Origin: Seohaeicola saemankumensis
Lineage (GTDB): Bacteria > Pseudomonadota > Alphaproteobacteria > Rhodobacterales > Rhodobacteraceae
Length of the DNA: 64,000 nt
Direction of reading: 5' to 3'
Assembly: GCF_042678485.1 (NCBI RefSeq)
Contig: NZ_JBHTKR010000002.1
Coordinates: 1-64,000 of the forward strand
Shown here: in pieces, positions 18,651 through 27,657 of the stretch
Layout: every line of letters starts with the position of its first letter
Numbering within the stretch: the first letter of the stretch is position 1
The notes under the pieces: generated by a model
Told to the model about the DNA's origin: nothing
The model's database searches: none
What the model saw: only the letters and a program-made list of their open reading frames with translations
Program-made: the position numbers and the translations under genes

Positions 18651-18684
18651 AATTTCCGGAAATTCAAAGGGAAATCCGGATTTC
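18651..18684. promoter_or_regulatory. Paired palindromes upstream of the integrase gene
   Basis: AATTTCCGGAAATT (18651-18664) and GAAATCCGGATTTC (18671-18684) are both perfect 14-bp palindromes sharing the TCCGGA core, 20 bases apart centre to centre (two helical turns). They lie between attR and the integrase start, so they could control integrase expression or serve as arm sites. Confidence 0.6.
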
Positions 18685-18711
18685 TTGAGGAAAATGAGCC
18701 GATGACATTCT

Positions 18712-18758
18712 GGCTCATAACCTGAAGGTCGTAGGTTCAAATCCTACTCCCGCAACCA
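18712..18758 (+). repeat. Right attachment repeat (attR), partial tRNA-fMet
   Basis: Exact copy of 50-96. It lacks the 5' half of the tRNA and cannot fold into one. The minus-strand serine recombinase gene ends within it. Confidence 0.92.
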
Positions 18759-20355
18759 GTTTTACCGAACCAACACGAAAAATGGCATCAGCCCCAGGCT
18801 GGGCCAGCCCCACAAGGGCCGTGATCGCACCCTCAAGGTCGATCCGAACGCCGTCTGCAGTCTCGTGCACTGTCACGGACTTGATCAGACCGCGCATGGT
18901 CTCCAGCGCCATCGGCCGGATCTCAGGATCGGCCAAAGTCTCGGACAATTCCCCCACCTTCCGACGGTAGATCTCGCTCAACTGCGGATGAAACCGCACC
19001 GATGACGGTGCAGGTGCCGCAAGCTTGGCGTCGATCTCCACTAGCCGTGCCTCCATCTCTTCCAGCTTGCTCTTCAGGCCCGCTGTACGCAGCCCGTCTG
19101 CAATGGCCTCGTAAAGCCCGTCCAGACGGCGGGTGACCTGTGCGCGTTCAGTCTCAAGACGGGCCCGTGCAGCGCTTTCCTCGGCCCGTCCGGCATTCAT
19201 CTCCCGGCTGACAGATGTGATGAAGGCTGCAACCGCGTCGGGGCGCATCAGGCGTTCGCGCAGAAGGGTCAGCACCACCTCTTCCAGATCGCGGCGCTTG
19301 AACGAGCGCTTCTGGCCGCAGGTACCGAGCTTGCGGGCCGCAGAACAGGCCAGGTAGTCCTTGCCGACAGCAGCGAAGCCACCACCACAGCAGCCGCAGC
19401 GCAACAGGCCCGTCAGCAGATGGATCGCCCGTGTCTTCTCCCAAAACCGGTTCTCTCTGATCGCTTGTACGCGCGGCGTGGCGTCGATCTCCCCCTGGCG
19501 CTGTTTGACGCGGTCCCAGAGTGCATCATCGACGACCCGCATCTCGGGCACGTCGGTGATGATCCATTTGTCGGGGCTGTTGAGGCGGGACACGCGCTTC
19601 CCCGTCTCGGGATCCTTGATGTAGCGTAGCCGGTTCCAGACAAGCCGCCCGATATAGAGCTCGTTGTTCAGCAGTCCCGTGCCGCGGATGCGGTGCCCGC
19701 GAATAGCCGTGTCACGCCATGCCTTGCCGCTGGGGCCGGGAATATGTTCGGCATTCAGCTTCCGGGCGATGGCCTTGGGCGACAGCCCGTCGCTGAACTC
19801 AGTGAAGATACGGCGGATCAGGGCAGCCTCGTCTTCATTGATGGTACGTTCCCCAGTGACCGGCAGTCCATCCTCACCCAGTCGGCGCACCACGTCATAG
19901 CCATAGCTGTTGCCGCCACCGGAGCGCCCTTGCTCGACGCGCCCGCGCAGGCCACGATGGGTCTTGGCGGCAAGGTCCTTCAGGAAGAGTTGGTTCATTG
20001 TGCCCTTGAGGCCGACATGCAGCTCGCTGATCTCGCCCTCCGACAGGGTCACGATCCGCACCCCGTGAAAACTCAACCGCTTGAACAGCGTCGCCACATC
20101 CGCCTGGTCCCGGCTGAGCCGGTCCAGCGCTTCGGCGACGATGATGTCGAACTGGCCGCGGCTGGCCTCATCCATCAGGCGTTGGACACCGGGGCGCTGC
20201 ATGCTGGCGCCCGAGATCGCCATGTCCGTGAAGATCTCCGTGACCGTCCAGCCCTCGCGTTCCGCCCGTTCGCGGCAGATGCGAAGCTGGTCGTCGATCG
20301 AGGCTTCGCTTTGCAACGCAGACGAAAACCGTGCGTAGATGGCAACTCTGGTCAT
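18715..20355 (-). CDS. Large serine recombinase
   Basis: A 546-residue serine integrase. The N-terminal resolvase domain has the nucleophile Ser in YARFSS (residues 11-12), then DQLRICRERAER and AEALDRLSRD. The recombinase domain follows, then a zinc ribbon with CGCC and later Cys (~325-350) and a coiled coil near 380-450. The last ~13 residues (VAGVGFEPTTFRL) are antisense of the tRNA-fMet repeat, not a protein domain. So before the island entered, this gene ran into the tRNA gene itself. ATG overlaps the upstream recombinase stop by 4 bases. Confidence 0.9.
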   Translation of the reverse strand: MTRVAIYARFSSALQSEASIDDQLRICRERAEREGWTVTEIFTDMAISGASMQRPGVQRLMDEASRGQFDIIVAEALDRLSRDQADVATLFKRLSFHGVRIVTLSEGEISELHVGLKGTMNQLFLKDLAAKTHRGLRGRVEQGRSGGGNSYGYDVVRRLGEDGLPVTGERTINEDEAALIRRIFTEFSDGLSPKAIARKLNAEHIPGPSGKAWRDTAIRGHRIRGTGLLNNELYIGRLVWNRLRYIKDPETGKRVSRLNSPDKWIITDVPEMRVVDDALWDRVKQRQGEIDATPRVQAIRENRFWEKTRAIHLLTGLLRCGCCGGGFAAVGKDYLACSAARKLGTCGQKRSFKRRDLEEVVLTLLRERLMRPDAVAAFITSVSREMNAGRAEESAARARLETERAQVTRRLDGLYEAIADGLRTAGLKSKLEEMEARLVEIDAKLAAPAPSSVRFHPQLSEIYRRKVGELSETLADPEIRPMALETMRGLIKSVTVHETADGVRIDLEGAITALVGLAQPGADAIFRVGSVKLVAGVGFEPTTFRL

Positions 20356-21404
20356 GGTCGTCCTTTCTTGAGGCGCTGGACCACGGACGCGTAGTCGCGT
20401 CCGGCCTCGATCGTCTGGGCGTGGATGTAATGCCGTTCCGCAGTCCGGGATCCTGAATGTGCCAGAACCGGCCGGATCAGTCGCGCGCTTTCTGGAGAAA
20501 GACGCGACAAGGTCGTCGCAGCAGCGTCGCGGAAAAGGTGGGGCGGGATGCGTTTGCCGGTCAGCTTGAGGGTGACATCACCGATCCGGCTGCCGATGTA
20601 GTTCTGCCCCATGACCTCGCCGTGAGTGCCGGCCCAGAGAATATCATGCTGTCGGTTACCGCGTGCCAGCAAGGCCGGGCGCACCTCCGCGATATAGCGG
20701 CGCAGTGGCCCGGCGACTTGATTAGGCACAGCAGCTTCCCACGGCACGCCGGTCTTAGTCATCTCCTCCGACAAAGAGACCAGGATCTCCTCATCGGTCA
20801 CATGCACAGACTGGCCGAGGGACAGCTCGCAAAACGCGCGGCGGCGGATCGGTAGAAGCGCCAGCAGGGCGATCATTATGCCGTCTCGCTGACGGGTCAT
20901 GCGCTTAAGGGGACTGCGCACTGTGGAAGGGTCAGCTGCGGCATAGCTCAGTCCAGCCCGAAGCAGAATCGCGCTCGACAGAATACAGCCCTGCTTCCTT
21001 GCCGGATCGCCACGACCTGCGGATCGCTTCAAACCCAGAAGCAGGCGGCGATGCTGTAACCAGTCATGGTCGGGTTCTAGCGCGCGCAGGATACGCAGGA
21101 CGCTGTCAACGAACATGTGGCGCGTTGTGTCCGAAGTGTTGGCCAGGCTATTCAACCAGCCCTGGATCATGGGCAGGCTGGCGCGTGAGACCGGCGCATC
21201 GTGCAAAGCATTGGGCGCGGCCGATGCAACCCAACCGAGCCAGCGCCCATAGTGCGTCGCCAGCATCGTTTGCGTGCTGACACGCAAGTGGGAGAGCGCC
21301 CCCTGGTCGTCCAGAGGACCGCCTTCAGTGATGAGAACTGACCACATGGTACGATCGGCTTCTGGCCATTGCTCGATGGGAAGGACGAGGCTCACGCGCG
21401 CCAT
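20352..21404 (-). CDS. Tyrosine recombinase, middle gene of a recombinase trio
   Basis: A 350-residue phage-integrase-family protein. Catalytic signature: Arg in IRRRAFCEL (~187), HLFRD (~289), LAHSGS and Tyr in ERHYIH (~326). The N-terminal half is a divergent core-binding domain. It overlaps the upstream recombinase by 13 bases and the downstream serine recombinase by 4 (ATGA), so all three are translated in concert. Confidence 0.88.
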   Translation of the reverse strand: MARVSLVLPIEQWPEADRTMWSVLITEGGPLDDQGALSHLRVSTQTMLATHYGRWLGWVASAAPNALHDAPVSRASLPMIQGWLNSLANTSDTTRHMFVDSVLRILRALEPDHDWLQHRRLLLGLKRSAGRGDPARKQGCILSSAILLRAGLSYAAADPSTVRSPLKRMTRQRDGIMIALLALLPIRRRAFCELSLGQSVHVTDEEILVSLSEEMTKTGVPWEAAVPNQVAGPLRRYIAEVRPALLARGNRQHDILWAGTHGEVMGQNYIGSRIGDVTLKLTGKRIPPHLFRDAAATTLSRLSPESARLIRPVLAHSGSRTAERHYIHAQTIEAGRDYASVVQRLKKGRP

Positions 21405-23098
21405 CCCTTCTTCTTATCTCCAACCAGATCGGCATAGGCCTTGATGGCACTCTTCACTTCCAGGCCGGCATACATGTTGATGGTATGGCTGACGTCGGAA
21501 TGCCCCAAGAGGCGGCGGGCAAGTTCGTAGCTGCCGGGGCGTGCATCCAGCAGATGCGCCACTGCGAAATGCCGGAAGAGGTGTGCATTCATCTCCAAGC
21601 CTGTTTCTTTGCGGATGCGCCGCTTGAGCCGCCGGGCCAGGTGGTTCGGGTCCATGGGGCCGCGCCCGTCGCGGCGGGGAAACAGCCATGGCGTACCGGC
21701 CGGGCACAGCTCAAGAGAACGGGTCTTGAGGTGGGCGTTGATCATCTTGATCACATCCTGCGTCAGTTCGAACTCCAGAGGTCGCGCATTCTTGACCTCC
21801 TCTTCGGTCAGTACCAGGAACACCCGCCCGTCACCTGGACGTTGCAAATGCTGTTCGAGATGGATCCCGGCCAGGTTCTTGATGCGCACCGGGCAATAGA
21901 GAAGGATCGCCATCGCGAGCGCGTCCTCCCGGGCGAGCGCTTGTGTGAACGCATTGGCCTTCCCTTGAGGCGGCCGCTGGAACAGGCGATCCGGCATGGT
22001 GAAGATTTTGAAGCTGTTCTCTTCGGTCAGCAGCACGCGTAGGCGATCGCGGTTCTTGCGGGTCATGCCCTGCTTCGACGGCAGCTTCAGCTTGCCGGCC
22101 AATCGCTCAAGCTGCGCCTGTGTCTTGGGATCTTGCTGCGTTGCCCTGCCAAGAAAGCGCAGCAGTTCCGCGGTCCGGCAGGTCAGATTGTTGGGTTTGT
22201 TGTTGGTGCGCGAAAGCATCTGGCGCAACCCGCGTTGCGCCATCTGTGGCTCAAGAATATTGCCGATGCTCAACAACTCTTCGGCAGGTACCCCGGAATG
22301 CACGATCTCGGAGGCAAAGCGCAGGATCTGGCGGCGATAGAGATAAATCGTGGCTGGCCGCCGTGCCTTTGAAATGGTGGCGTCGTCGAGAATGTCCGGA
22401 GTAGCAAGGCGCGCCATCAGGCTGTCGAGATCGGCGATGAAGCTCGGGGGCAGGGCGCTCTCCGGCAGTTTGATGACCGTGGTCAGTGCCGGTAAGTCCA
22501 ACTTGGTGTCCGGCCACTCCGAGATCCGCTTCCCCGCCAGGTTCCAACCGAAAACCGCGCTGCGGTAGACGCGCAGTGGCGACTTGCTGATCTCGTTGCG
22601 GATCAAGGCGAGATGAAAGGCTTGCGCGTGATCGTCGCTGACCTCCTGTGGGGCAACACCGGCATCATTCAGAAAGTAGATGAAACGGCTGAGCGTCGGG
22701 CGCAGGGTGCGATCGTTGCTAGCCAAGATAAGATCCCAGAGTCGGCGCCAGTCCTCGTTCAGGTGAGTCTTCCGGTGCGGACGCTGATCGACGATCTGGG
22801 CATGTACCATCGCCGAGCGCGCATTGCTGATCGCATTCTGCCAGGTCTTGAGGCTGATCTTAAGCGCTCCTGGTGCAACCTTTGCCAATCGTGGCTGCAG
22901 CCAATGCGGGGAGCAGGGGATGTCCTGAAGCGGACGCCCGATCGCCATGGCGATCCGGGTCAGTCCCGAGATCATGTCACGGCGCCGGATGGGATTTACG
23001 CTCTGATCGTCTTCCAGGATCAGAACGAGGTCCGAGAACATGGGCGTGTCCTTTGGCAGCAGGGCCATGTCGAGGTCGATCTTGGTCGCATAGGTCAT
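21392..23098 (-). CDS. Large tyrosine recombinase, first gene of the recombinase trio
   Basis: A 568-residue integrase-family protein, longer than usual because of an extended N-terminal region (about 380 residues before the catalytic domain). Catalytic signature: Arg in PVRIKNLAG (~405), Lys in EEEVKNARP, HLFRH (~510), LGHSDVSHT and Tyr in NMYAGL (~541). The size pair 568/350 recalls TnpB/TnpA of Tn554-like elements, but the third partner here is a serine recombinase. Confidence 0.87.
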   Translation of the reverse strand: MTYATKIDLDMALLPKDTPMFSDLVLILEDDQSVNPIRRRDMISGLTRIAMAIGRPLQDIPCSPHWLQPRLAKVAPGALKISLKTWQNAISNARSAMVHAQIVDQRPHRKTHLNEDWRRLWDLILASNDRTLRPTLSRFIYFLNDAGVAPQEVSDDHAQAFHLALIRNEISKSPLRVYRSAVFGWNLAGKRISEWPDTKLDLPALTTVIKLPESALPPSFIADLDSLMARLATPDILDDATISKARRPATIYLYRRQILRFASEIVHSGVPAEELLSIGNILEPQMAQRGLRQMLSRTNNKPNNLTCRTAELLRFLGRATQQDPKTQAQLERLAGKLKLPSKQGMTRKNRDRLRVLLTEENSFKIFTMPDRLFQRPPQGKANAFTQALAREDALAMAILLYCPVRIKNLAGIHLEQHLQRPGDGRVFLVLTEEEVKNARPLEFELTQDVIKMINAHLKTRSLELCPAGTPWLFPRRDGRGPMDPNHLARRLKRRIRKETGLEMNAHLFRHFAVAHLLDARPGSYELARRLLGHSDVSHTINMYAGLEVKSAIKAYADLVGDKKKGWRA

Positions 23099-23263
23099 CG
23101 GGGAAAGCTCCTTGGGTCAGGTGTGGACTCGGGTAGACAAGGCAGGACAGGATGCCCGATTCGGGAAAACTCTAGCACATGAAGTGTCCCCTTTACGGTG
23201 ACCCCCTCTTCCCGAGGAGTGCGTAAGATATTGACATAAATAGACATTGTTGGACTCTGGCGC

Positions 23264-23473
23264 CTACCAACGATGCGCCTGGCGGTACGCCGCATGCGCC
23301 GCCGGATCAATGCGCAGCAGGCGCCCGCCAGGCCCCACGCGGACCGCTTCCAGCAGACCCACCGCAATGGCACGGCGCACAGTCTTCTCAGAGCAATGGT
23401 CAAGTTCAGCCACCTCCTTCACCGTCAAAAGGTGGCGGGGCTGGTCAGTCTTCTTGGGGGTACTCTTCAGCAT
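23264..23473 (-). CDS. Small HTH protein upstream of the recombinase trio
   Basis: A 69-residue protein with an excisionase/MerR-type helix-turn-helix (LLTVKEVAELDHCSEKTVRR, then VRVGPGGRLLRIDPAAHAAY). It may be a recombination directionality factor or operon regulator. A gap of 165 bases separates it from the recombinase genes; it overlaps the preceding small gene by 29 bases. Confidence 0.65.
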   Translation of the reverse strand: MLKSTPKKTDQPRHLLTVKEVAELDHCSEKTVRRAIAVGLLEAVRVGPGGRLLRIDPAAHAAYRQAHRW

Positions 23474-23615
23474 CGGACGTCTCCATCAGGTGAACGTCCG
23501 CAGCCAGTTCCCGCGCTACCTGCCGCGCAAACAGATCAACAAGCCGCAGAATAGCAGCGTCAATCTGCGCTTCGGCAGACTCAGAGGAAGAGGAAAGGGT
23601 GCGGACGCGGGGCAT
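23445..23615 (-). CDS. Very small acidic protein upstream of the HTH gene
   Basis: A 56-residue frame from ATG 23615 (a TTG at 23642 would give 65). It is acidic at the C-terminus with a helical middle (AAILRLVDLFARQVARELA). Overlap with the HTH gene suggests a coupled pair. No family is recognised, and it could be spurious. Confidence 0.4.
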   Translation of the reverse strand: MPRVRTLSSSSESAEAQIDAAILRLVDLFARQVARELAADVHLMETSDAEEYPQED

Positions 23616-23672
23616 GAAGGAACCATGCGCACGGACCGTCAAATTTGAAAAAGTGTCCTAATTACTCTCTGG

Positions 23673-24518
23673 CTAGGAGCTATTAATACACTTATCAGGG
23701 GGCGTCGTTAGCTCGTCAGGTTTGGCCATCGACTTCTTGAAGCGATCAATGTCTTTCCTGATTGTCTCTACCCGAAGTTCCTTTGGTGGATCAGTCACTT
23801 TGGCGACAATCGCTTGTATGAAATCCACAAGTGGACCTTCTCGCTTCTTGCCCTTCGGAGCCGCGTCATTTGATGTATAGGTTATCGACCTTCTGACCTC
23901 AGACCATGTATGGCAGCAGGTCTTGATGACGTACTCACGCCGCTTGTCCCAAACATGGACCTTGTTGAAAGGTCTCATGACGGCTGCTGAGCCGGAGGTT
24001 CTGCGGATCGCATCGATGGCGTCGATCGTCGCGGTAATCGTTGAGCAAAGCTCTTGAGCCTTCGCTCTTGCTGCTGGCAAAATAGCTGCGTCTTCTTTGC
24101 TATTTGCGAACTGGGTGGACAAGGGCTCGAGGAGCGCCGCTAACTTCTTGGCAGCCGCCTCCATAGTCTCGGTCAGCTTGAGCGCCTTCTCAATATCTGA
24201 ACCTGTGCGTTCTATTGCTTTTGAACGCTTAACCTCGACCAGATTTACCTCAGACTCCACATCGAGACAGAACCCAAGTTGCTGGGACAGAGTCCGTAAA
24301 AGGCCAGTAGGTAGGTCGAACTGTTTGGCGAGCTCCAACAGGTCAGAGTCCGAAAGCGCACCACCATTCCCATACGAGCCAAGCCGCCACGGCACTGAAG
24401 GAGCTATGCCGTCCATCGACAACCAAATCGAGTAATCGTCCGGCGGGTCAGGGGCACAACGCTTTGAAGTCTTCGAGAGGTTAGGCTCGAGCTTTGCTCT
24501 GGACTTCTGCTCCGTCAT
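23673..24518 (-). CDS. Hypothetical soluble protein
   Basis: A 281-residue protein of unknown family. The middle (~115-200) is strongly helical and alanine-rich, possibly coiled coil; the C-terminus is lysine-rich. No signal peptide, membrane segment or catalytic motif is visible. It is co-oriented with and 57 bases upstream of the small-gene/recombinase cluster, so it may be cargo of that element. The 286 bases to the next gene on the right hold no feature I can name. Confidence 0.55.
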   Translation of the reverse strand: MTEQKSRAKLEPNLSKTSKRCAPDPPDDYSIWLSMDGIAPSVPWRLGSYGNGGALSDSDLLELAKQFDLPTGLLRTLSQQLGFCLDVESEVNLVEVKRSKAIERTGSDIEKALKLTETMEAAAKKLAALLEPLSTQFANSKEDAAILPAARAKAQELCSTITATIDAIDAIRRTSGSAAVMRPFNKVHVWDKRREYVIKTCCHTWSEVRRSITYTSNDAAPKGKKREGPLVDFIQAIVAKVTDPPKELRVETIRKDIDRFKKSMAKPDELTTPPDKCINSS

Positions 24519-24813
24519 TACGCCCCTCGTTCCGCTCTATCCACTGAGATTTCTAGCTTAGCCTAGCTGCAACTCCTGCCGAACGACACTGGTTTGGGAC
24601 CTTTTGCAGAAGCGCGGTCACTGAATAGATCAAACCGATCGCGAAGTTGTTGAATGCAAGGGCACGGAAAACAACCAACCCTCACCGGAGGTTCGAAGCC
24701 AGAGCAGCCCTACAAATTTGTTGCGACTTGAAGAGGCTTTGGCGCAAGTTGCATAGCTGTGGCTACCTGCGCAGCAGACCAAGCCAGATCCGTCATAGGG
24801 AAGAATGGCATCG

Positions 24814-27615
24814 ATGCGACTTAGAAGCTGGATCGTAACGACAATAGTCATCGCGATTACGCAAGCTGTCCTCGCAATCCTAATGATGCTTCAGCATGAC
24901 GCCATCTATTCACAGCTGCTTCGTCAACGGGTAGCCGTGATAGCGCAGACGACAGCAGAGACGTTTCGTCCAATCGTTGACCTCGGTCTGCCGGTTTCGA
25001 TGCTGCGTGACGGCGACAAGATCCTGGCGCGCGGCATCGATATCGATCCGAGCATTTTGGCCATCCATGTGGTAAACCCCTCAGGCATCATCGTTCATAC
25101 GACGGGCTCGAAACCTGCGGTCTTGGCTGAGGACGTTCTGGCGGCCATGCGGCTCGCGGACAGAGATGTCTGGGGACACGAAACCAGCAGCATGATCTAT
25201 AGCGGGTTTTCGATCCGCAAGGCGGCAGGCGGTCCTTCCTCGGGCGCGGTGGTCGTGGAATATCCGCATGAACAGCTGGACACTGCGTCCCAAAATATCG
25301 CCTGGATCACGCTGCGTAGCGCTCTGTTTATTCTGTTGGCGACTTCTGCTTTGGCTTTCGGCCTGATCTACTTCGCTCTGGAACGTCCGCGCCGTAGGCT
25401 GGCTGAGCTCCGTAAGATCTTCGAAAACACCCGATCAAGGCGGGACCCGCCGGTCCGTGCCAGATCGGAAAAGACGGGCAGTCTCGATGACGAACTGTTC
25501 CGGCTCGGGCAGAGCTTGCAGGCTGCGGATACCGTTCATCGGCAAGCGCAGCAGGCCATCGCCGGGCCTGTCGAAGCCGGTTTGCCACCAGCGGACAGGT
25601 CGGCTGACGATGACACAGATGCGGCGGCTGCGAACGCGGGTAGGCTCAAGGCAGTGATCCTCGCGCGCCTGCTTCCCATCACTGTGGTGCTCATGGTCGT
25701 CTCAGCTATCGCACTGGGCAGCGTCGTCACCCGCGCCGTGACAAAATCGATCGAACCGGAGCTTGCCGCGCGCACCGATCTGATTGGCACTGTGGTTAGC
25801 GAGAACGTCCAGCGCGTCCTCGACAGTGGCGTTGCTCTGCACGAAATCGTCGGGGCCGACCAGTTCTTTGGAGACATGCTAAAGCGGCTGCCAGAAGTCG
25901 CATATATCGCAATCGCCACGGGCCGCATCGTGATCGAAGCTGGAACCAGGATCGACCCTTATCTTGCGCCTCCACGCGAACGGCGGGATGTGCGTAGCCA
26001 TCCGATCCTTCATGACGGGCAGGAGGTGGCCTATGTGGTGATCGACATCGATCCACGTCTAATCGCTAAGCAGTTCCGCGGAGCCTTCCTCGATGCAGCT
26101 GTGATCCTGCTGGCAACCGTTCTATTGGCCAGCGAGGCAATGCTGCTGCTCACGGGACGCGCCCTAGCTGAGGGTCTGGAGCGCGTCCAGAGGCTGAGCG
26201 CCATGCAGGCAGCAGGAGACTTTTCGCGCCGTTCGATCGTTCGGGGTCAAAGTACCATAGAAGTCATTTTGGGGACGTTGTCCGGCCGAGCTGTCGAGCT
26301 GCATGCGGCTTACGTTGGCGCGCTCAGCGCCGCTTCCGAGTCCCGTCAGGCTGCGCTGCGGCGCATCGGCGAACGCTTGGGATTTGCCCCGGGCGCGCCG
26401 CGACCCCTCGAAACGTCGTCTTTTGCGGACATCCGGCTGGCCCTGTTTCTATTTGCGGCGGCGGATGAACTGCCGCTGGCCTTTCTGCCAATCTACACTC
26501 GTTCAGCCGACAACCTCTGGCCCTGGATCAACCAGTCGGTCCTGATCGCACTGCCGCTAGCCGGATATCTGCTCGCCATCGTGTTGATGTCGCCCTACGC
26601 GCGGGTGCTTGTCGAACGGTTTGGCGTAAGGTGCCTGTTTCTCGCGGCGTCGATTCCCACAGTGGTCGCCCATCTTGGTCTGTTTGCGGCGTCGACCGCT
26701 CAAGAGGTAATCTTGTGGCGAACCGTTACCGGATTCGGCTACGCTCTCGTGACACTTGCGGCGCAGGACTATGTTCTGAGCATCGCATCGAAGTCGAACC
26801 GTGACAGCATGCTCGGGATCTTTACACTTGTCCTGTTCGGTGGCGTGTTCACCGGCGTTGCCCTTGGCGGCGTGCTCGCCGACCGTCTGGGCCCGGCCAA
26901 TGTTTTCCTCGTCAGTGCCGGTCTTATCGCGATGTCAGCCCTGCTCAGCACATGGCTGATTGCTCAGGATGTCGGCAAGCGCCATAACCCCGTCGCAACA
27001 CAGAGGGGCAAGACAAGGTGGGCCGCGCTCCGGGACCCGCATTTGCTCACCTTGATCCTTGGGATTGCAATTCCTAATGCCGTAGTCCTGCAGGCTTTCG
27101 TTTCTTATGTGGCTGCCCTCACGCTTGACGCGCAGGGGGCGTCCGCCGCCGAAATTGGCCGGATACTGATGCTGTTCTTCCTCACCCTGATGGCGGTCGG
27201 CCCGCTGGCAGGACGGTTCTCGGAGCGCCTGAAGGGGTCTCACGCGATCCTTTGTTTTGGTGCCGCGGGTCTTTGCGGACTAGCGATGCTTCCGGCAGGG
27301 CTCCATCCGTCCCAAGCGACTATGGCACTCGCCATGATTGCCACGGGTGCCGGAGGCGCTGTGATACGCGGCGCGCAGGTGTCCATCGCGCTGACCCTGG
27401 CCGAGACCGACTTCGCCGGGATCGGACCCGCCGCGGTTCTGGGCGCTCTGCGCACCGGCGAACGACTGGGAAGCATCGTCGGTCTGGTCCTAATCGCGGC
27501 GCTTGCAGGTTCCGTAGGCTACAAGGCGGCGATCCTTGCAGCCGCTGCTTGGACGATTGCCGGTGGCGCAGTATTCGCAGCATTGAATTTCAGGCGCTCA
27601 TTGACAAGTTCGTGA
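24814..27615 (+). CDS. Two-sensor MFS fusion protein
   Basis: A 933-residue inner-membrane protein. TM1 (~8-28) and a TM near 170-190 bracket an ~135-residue extracytoplasmic domain. A second TM pair (~285-305 and ~432-450) brackets another extracytoplasmic sensor-like domain (~310-430), followed by a HAMP-like linker. From ~550 to the end is a 12-TM major facilitator domain (GFGYALVTLAAQDYVL, LFGGVFTGVALGGVLADRLG). Receptor-type input fused to a transporter is unusual: the sensors may gate transport or the MFS part may sense. The first ATG at 24805 is too close to AGGGAAG; 24814 fits better. The next gene, 42 bases on, encodes a binding protein, so the two probably act together. Confidence 0.8.
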   Translation: MRLRSWIVTTIVIAITQAVLAILMMLQHDAIYSQLLRQRVAVIAQTTAETFRPIVDLGLPVSMLRDGDKILARGIDIDPSILAIHVVNPSGIIVHTTGSKPAVLAEDVLAAMRLADRDVWGHETSSMIYSGFSIRKAAGGPSSGAVVVEYPHEQLDTASQNIAWITLRSALFILLATSALAFGLIYFALERPRRRLAELRKIFENTRSRRDPPVRARSEKTGSLDDELFRLGQSLQAADTVHRQAQQAIAGPVEAGLPPADRSADDDTDAAAANAGRLKAVILARLLPITVVLMVVSAIALGSVVTRAVTKSIEPELAARTDLIGTVVSENVQRVLDSGVALHEIVGADQFFGDMLKRLPEVAYIAIATGRIVIEAGTRIDPYLAPPRERRDVRSHPILHDGQEVAYVVIDIDPRLIAKQFRGAFLDAAVILLATVLLASEAMLLLTGRALAEGLERVQRLSAMQAAGDFSRRSIVRGQSTIEVILGTLSGRAVELHAAYVGALSAASESRQAALRRIGERLGFAPGAPRPLETSSFADIRLALFLFAAADELPLAFLPIYTRSADNLWPWINQSVLIALPLAGYLLAIVLMSPYARVLVERFGVRCLFLAASIPTVVAHLGLFAASTAQEVILWRTVTGFGYALVTLAAQDYVLSIASKSNRDSMLGIFTLVLFGGVFTGVALGGVLADRLGPANVFLVSAGLIAMSALLSTWLIAQDVGKRHNPVATQRGKTRWAALRDPHLLTLILGIAIPNAVVLQAFVSYVAALTLDAQGASAAEIGRILMLFFLTLMAVGPLAGRFSERLKGSHAILCFGAAGLCGLAMLPAGLHPSQATMALAMIATGAGGAVIRGAQVSIALTLAETDFAGIGPAAVLGALRTGERLGSIVGLVLIAALAGSVGYKAAILAAAAWTIAGGAVFAALNFRRSLTSS

Positions 27616-27657
27616 TCCAGAAGGTTAGGTGTAATTATCACTGACAGGAGCAATTCC

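Larger units (their letters stand above)
97..18758. mobile_element. Integrative genomic island in tRNA-fMet carrying defence genes
   Basis: The element is bounded by the exact 47-bp tRNA repeats at 50-96 and 18712-18758. It encodes its own tyrosine integrase at the right end, an excisionase-like HTH protein, and a primase and helicase that suggest self-replication after excision. The cargo is an NTPase/unknown/nuclease-motor operon plus a 5mC methyltransferase, a mismatch glycosylase and a DUF3883-type nuclease. No conjugation genes are seen, so transfer would need a helper (inference). A decayed IS6 fragment at 14005-14200 shows the island has been resident long enough to be hit by local IS activity. 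Confidence 0.88.

Noticed and set aside
18573..18740. 56 extra N-terminal residues of the island integrase
   Set aside because: They translate attR and the palindromes upstream; the conserved domain starts at the ATG at 18572.
18715..18756. Conserved C-terminal peptide VAGVGFEPTTFRL as a domain of the serine recombinase
   Set aside because: It is the antisense reading of the tRNA 3' end, a known annotation artefact next to tRNA att sites.
18712..18758. Second tRNA-fMet gene
   Set aside because: Only the 3' 47 bases are present; no D arm or 5' acceptor strand, so it is an attachment repeat.
21392..23098. Tn554-type transposon identity for the recombinase trio
   Set aside because: The sizes of two members fit TnpA/TnpB, but the third is a serine recombinase and there is no TnpC-like gene.
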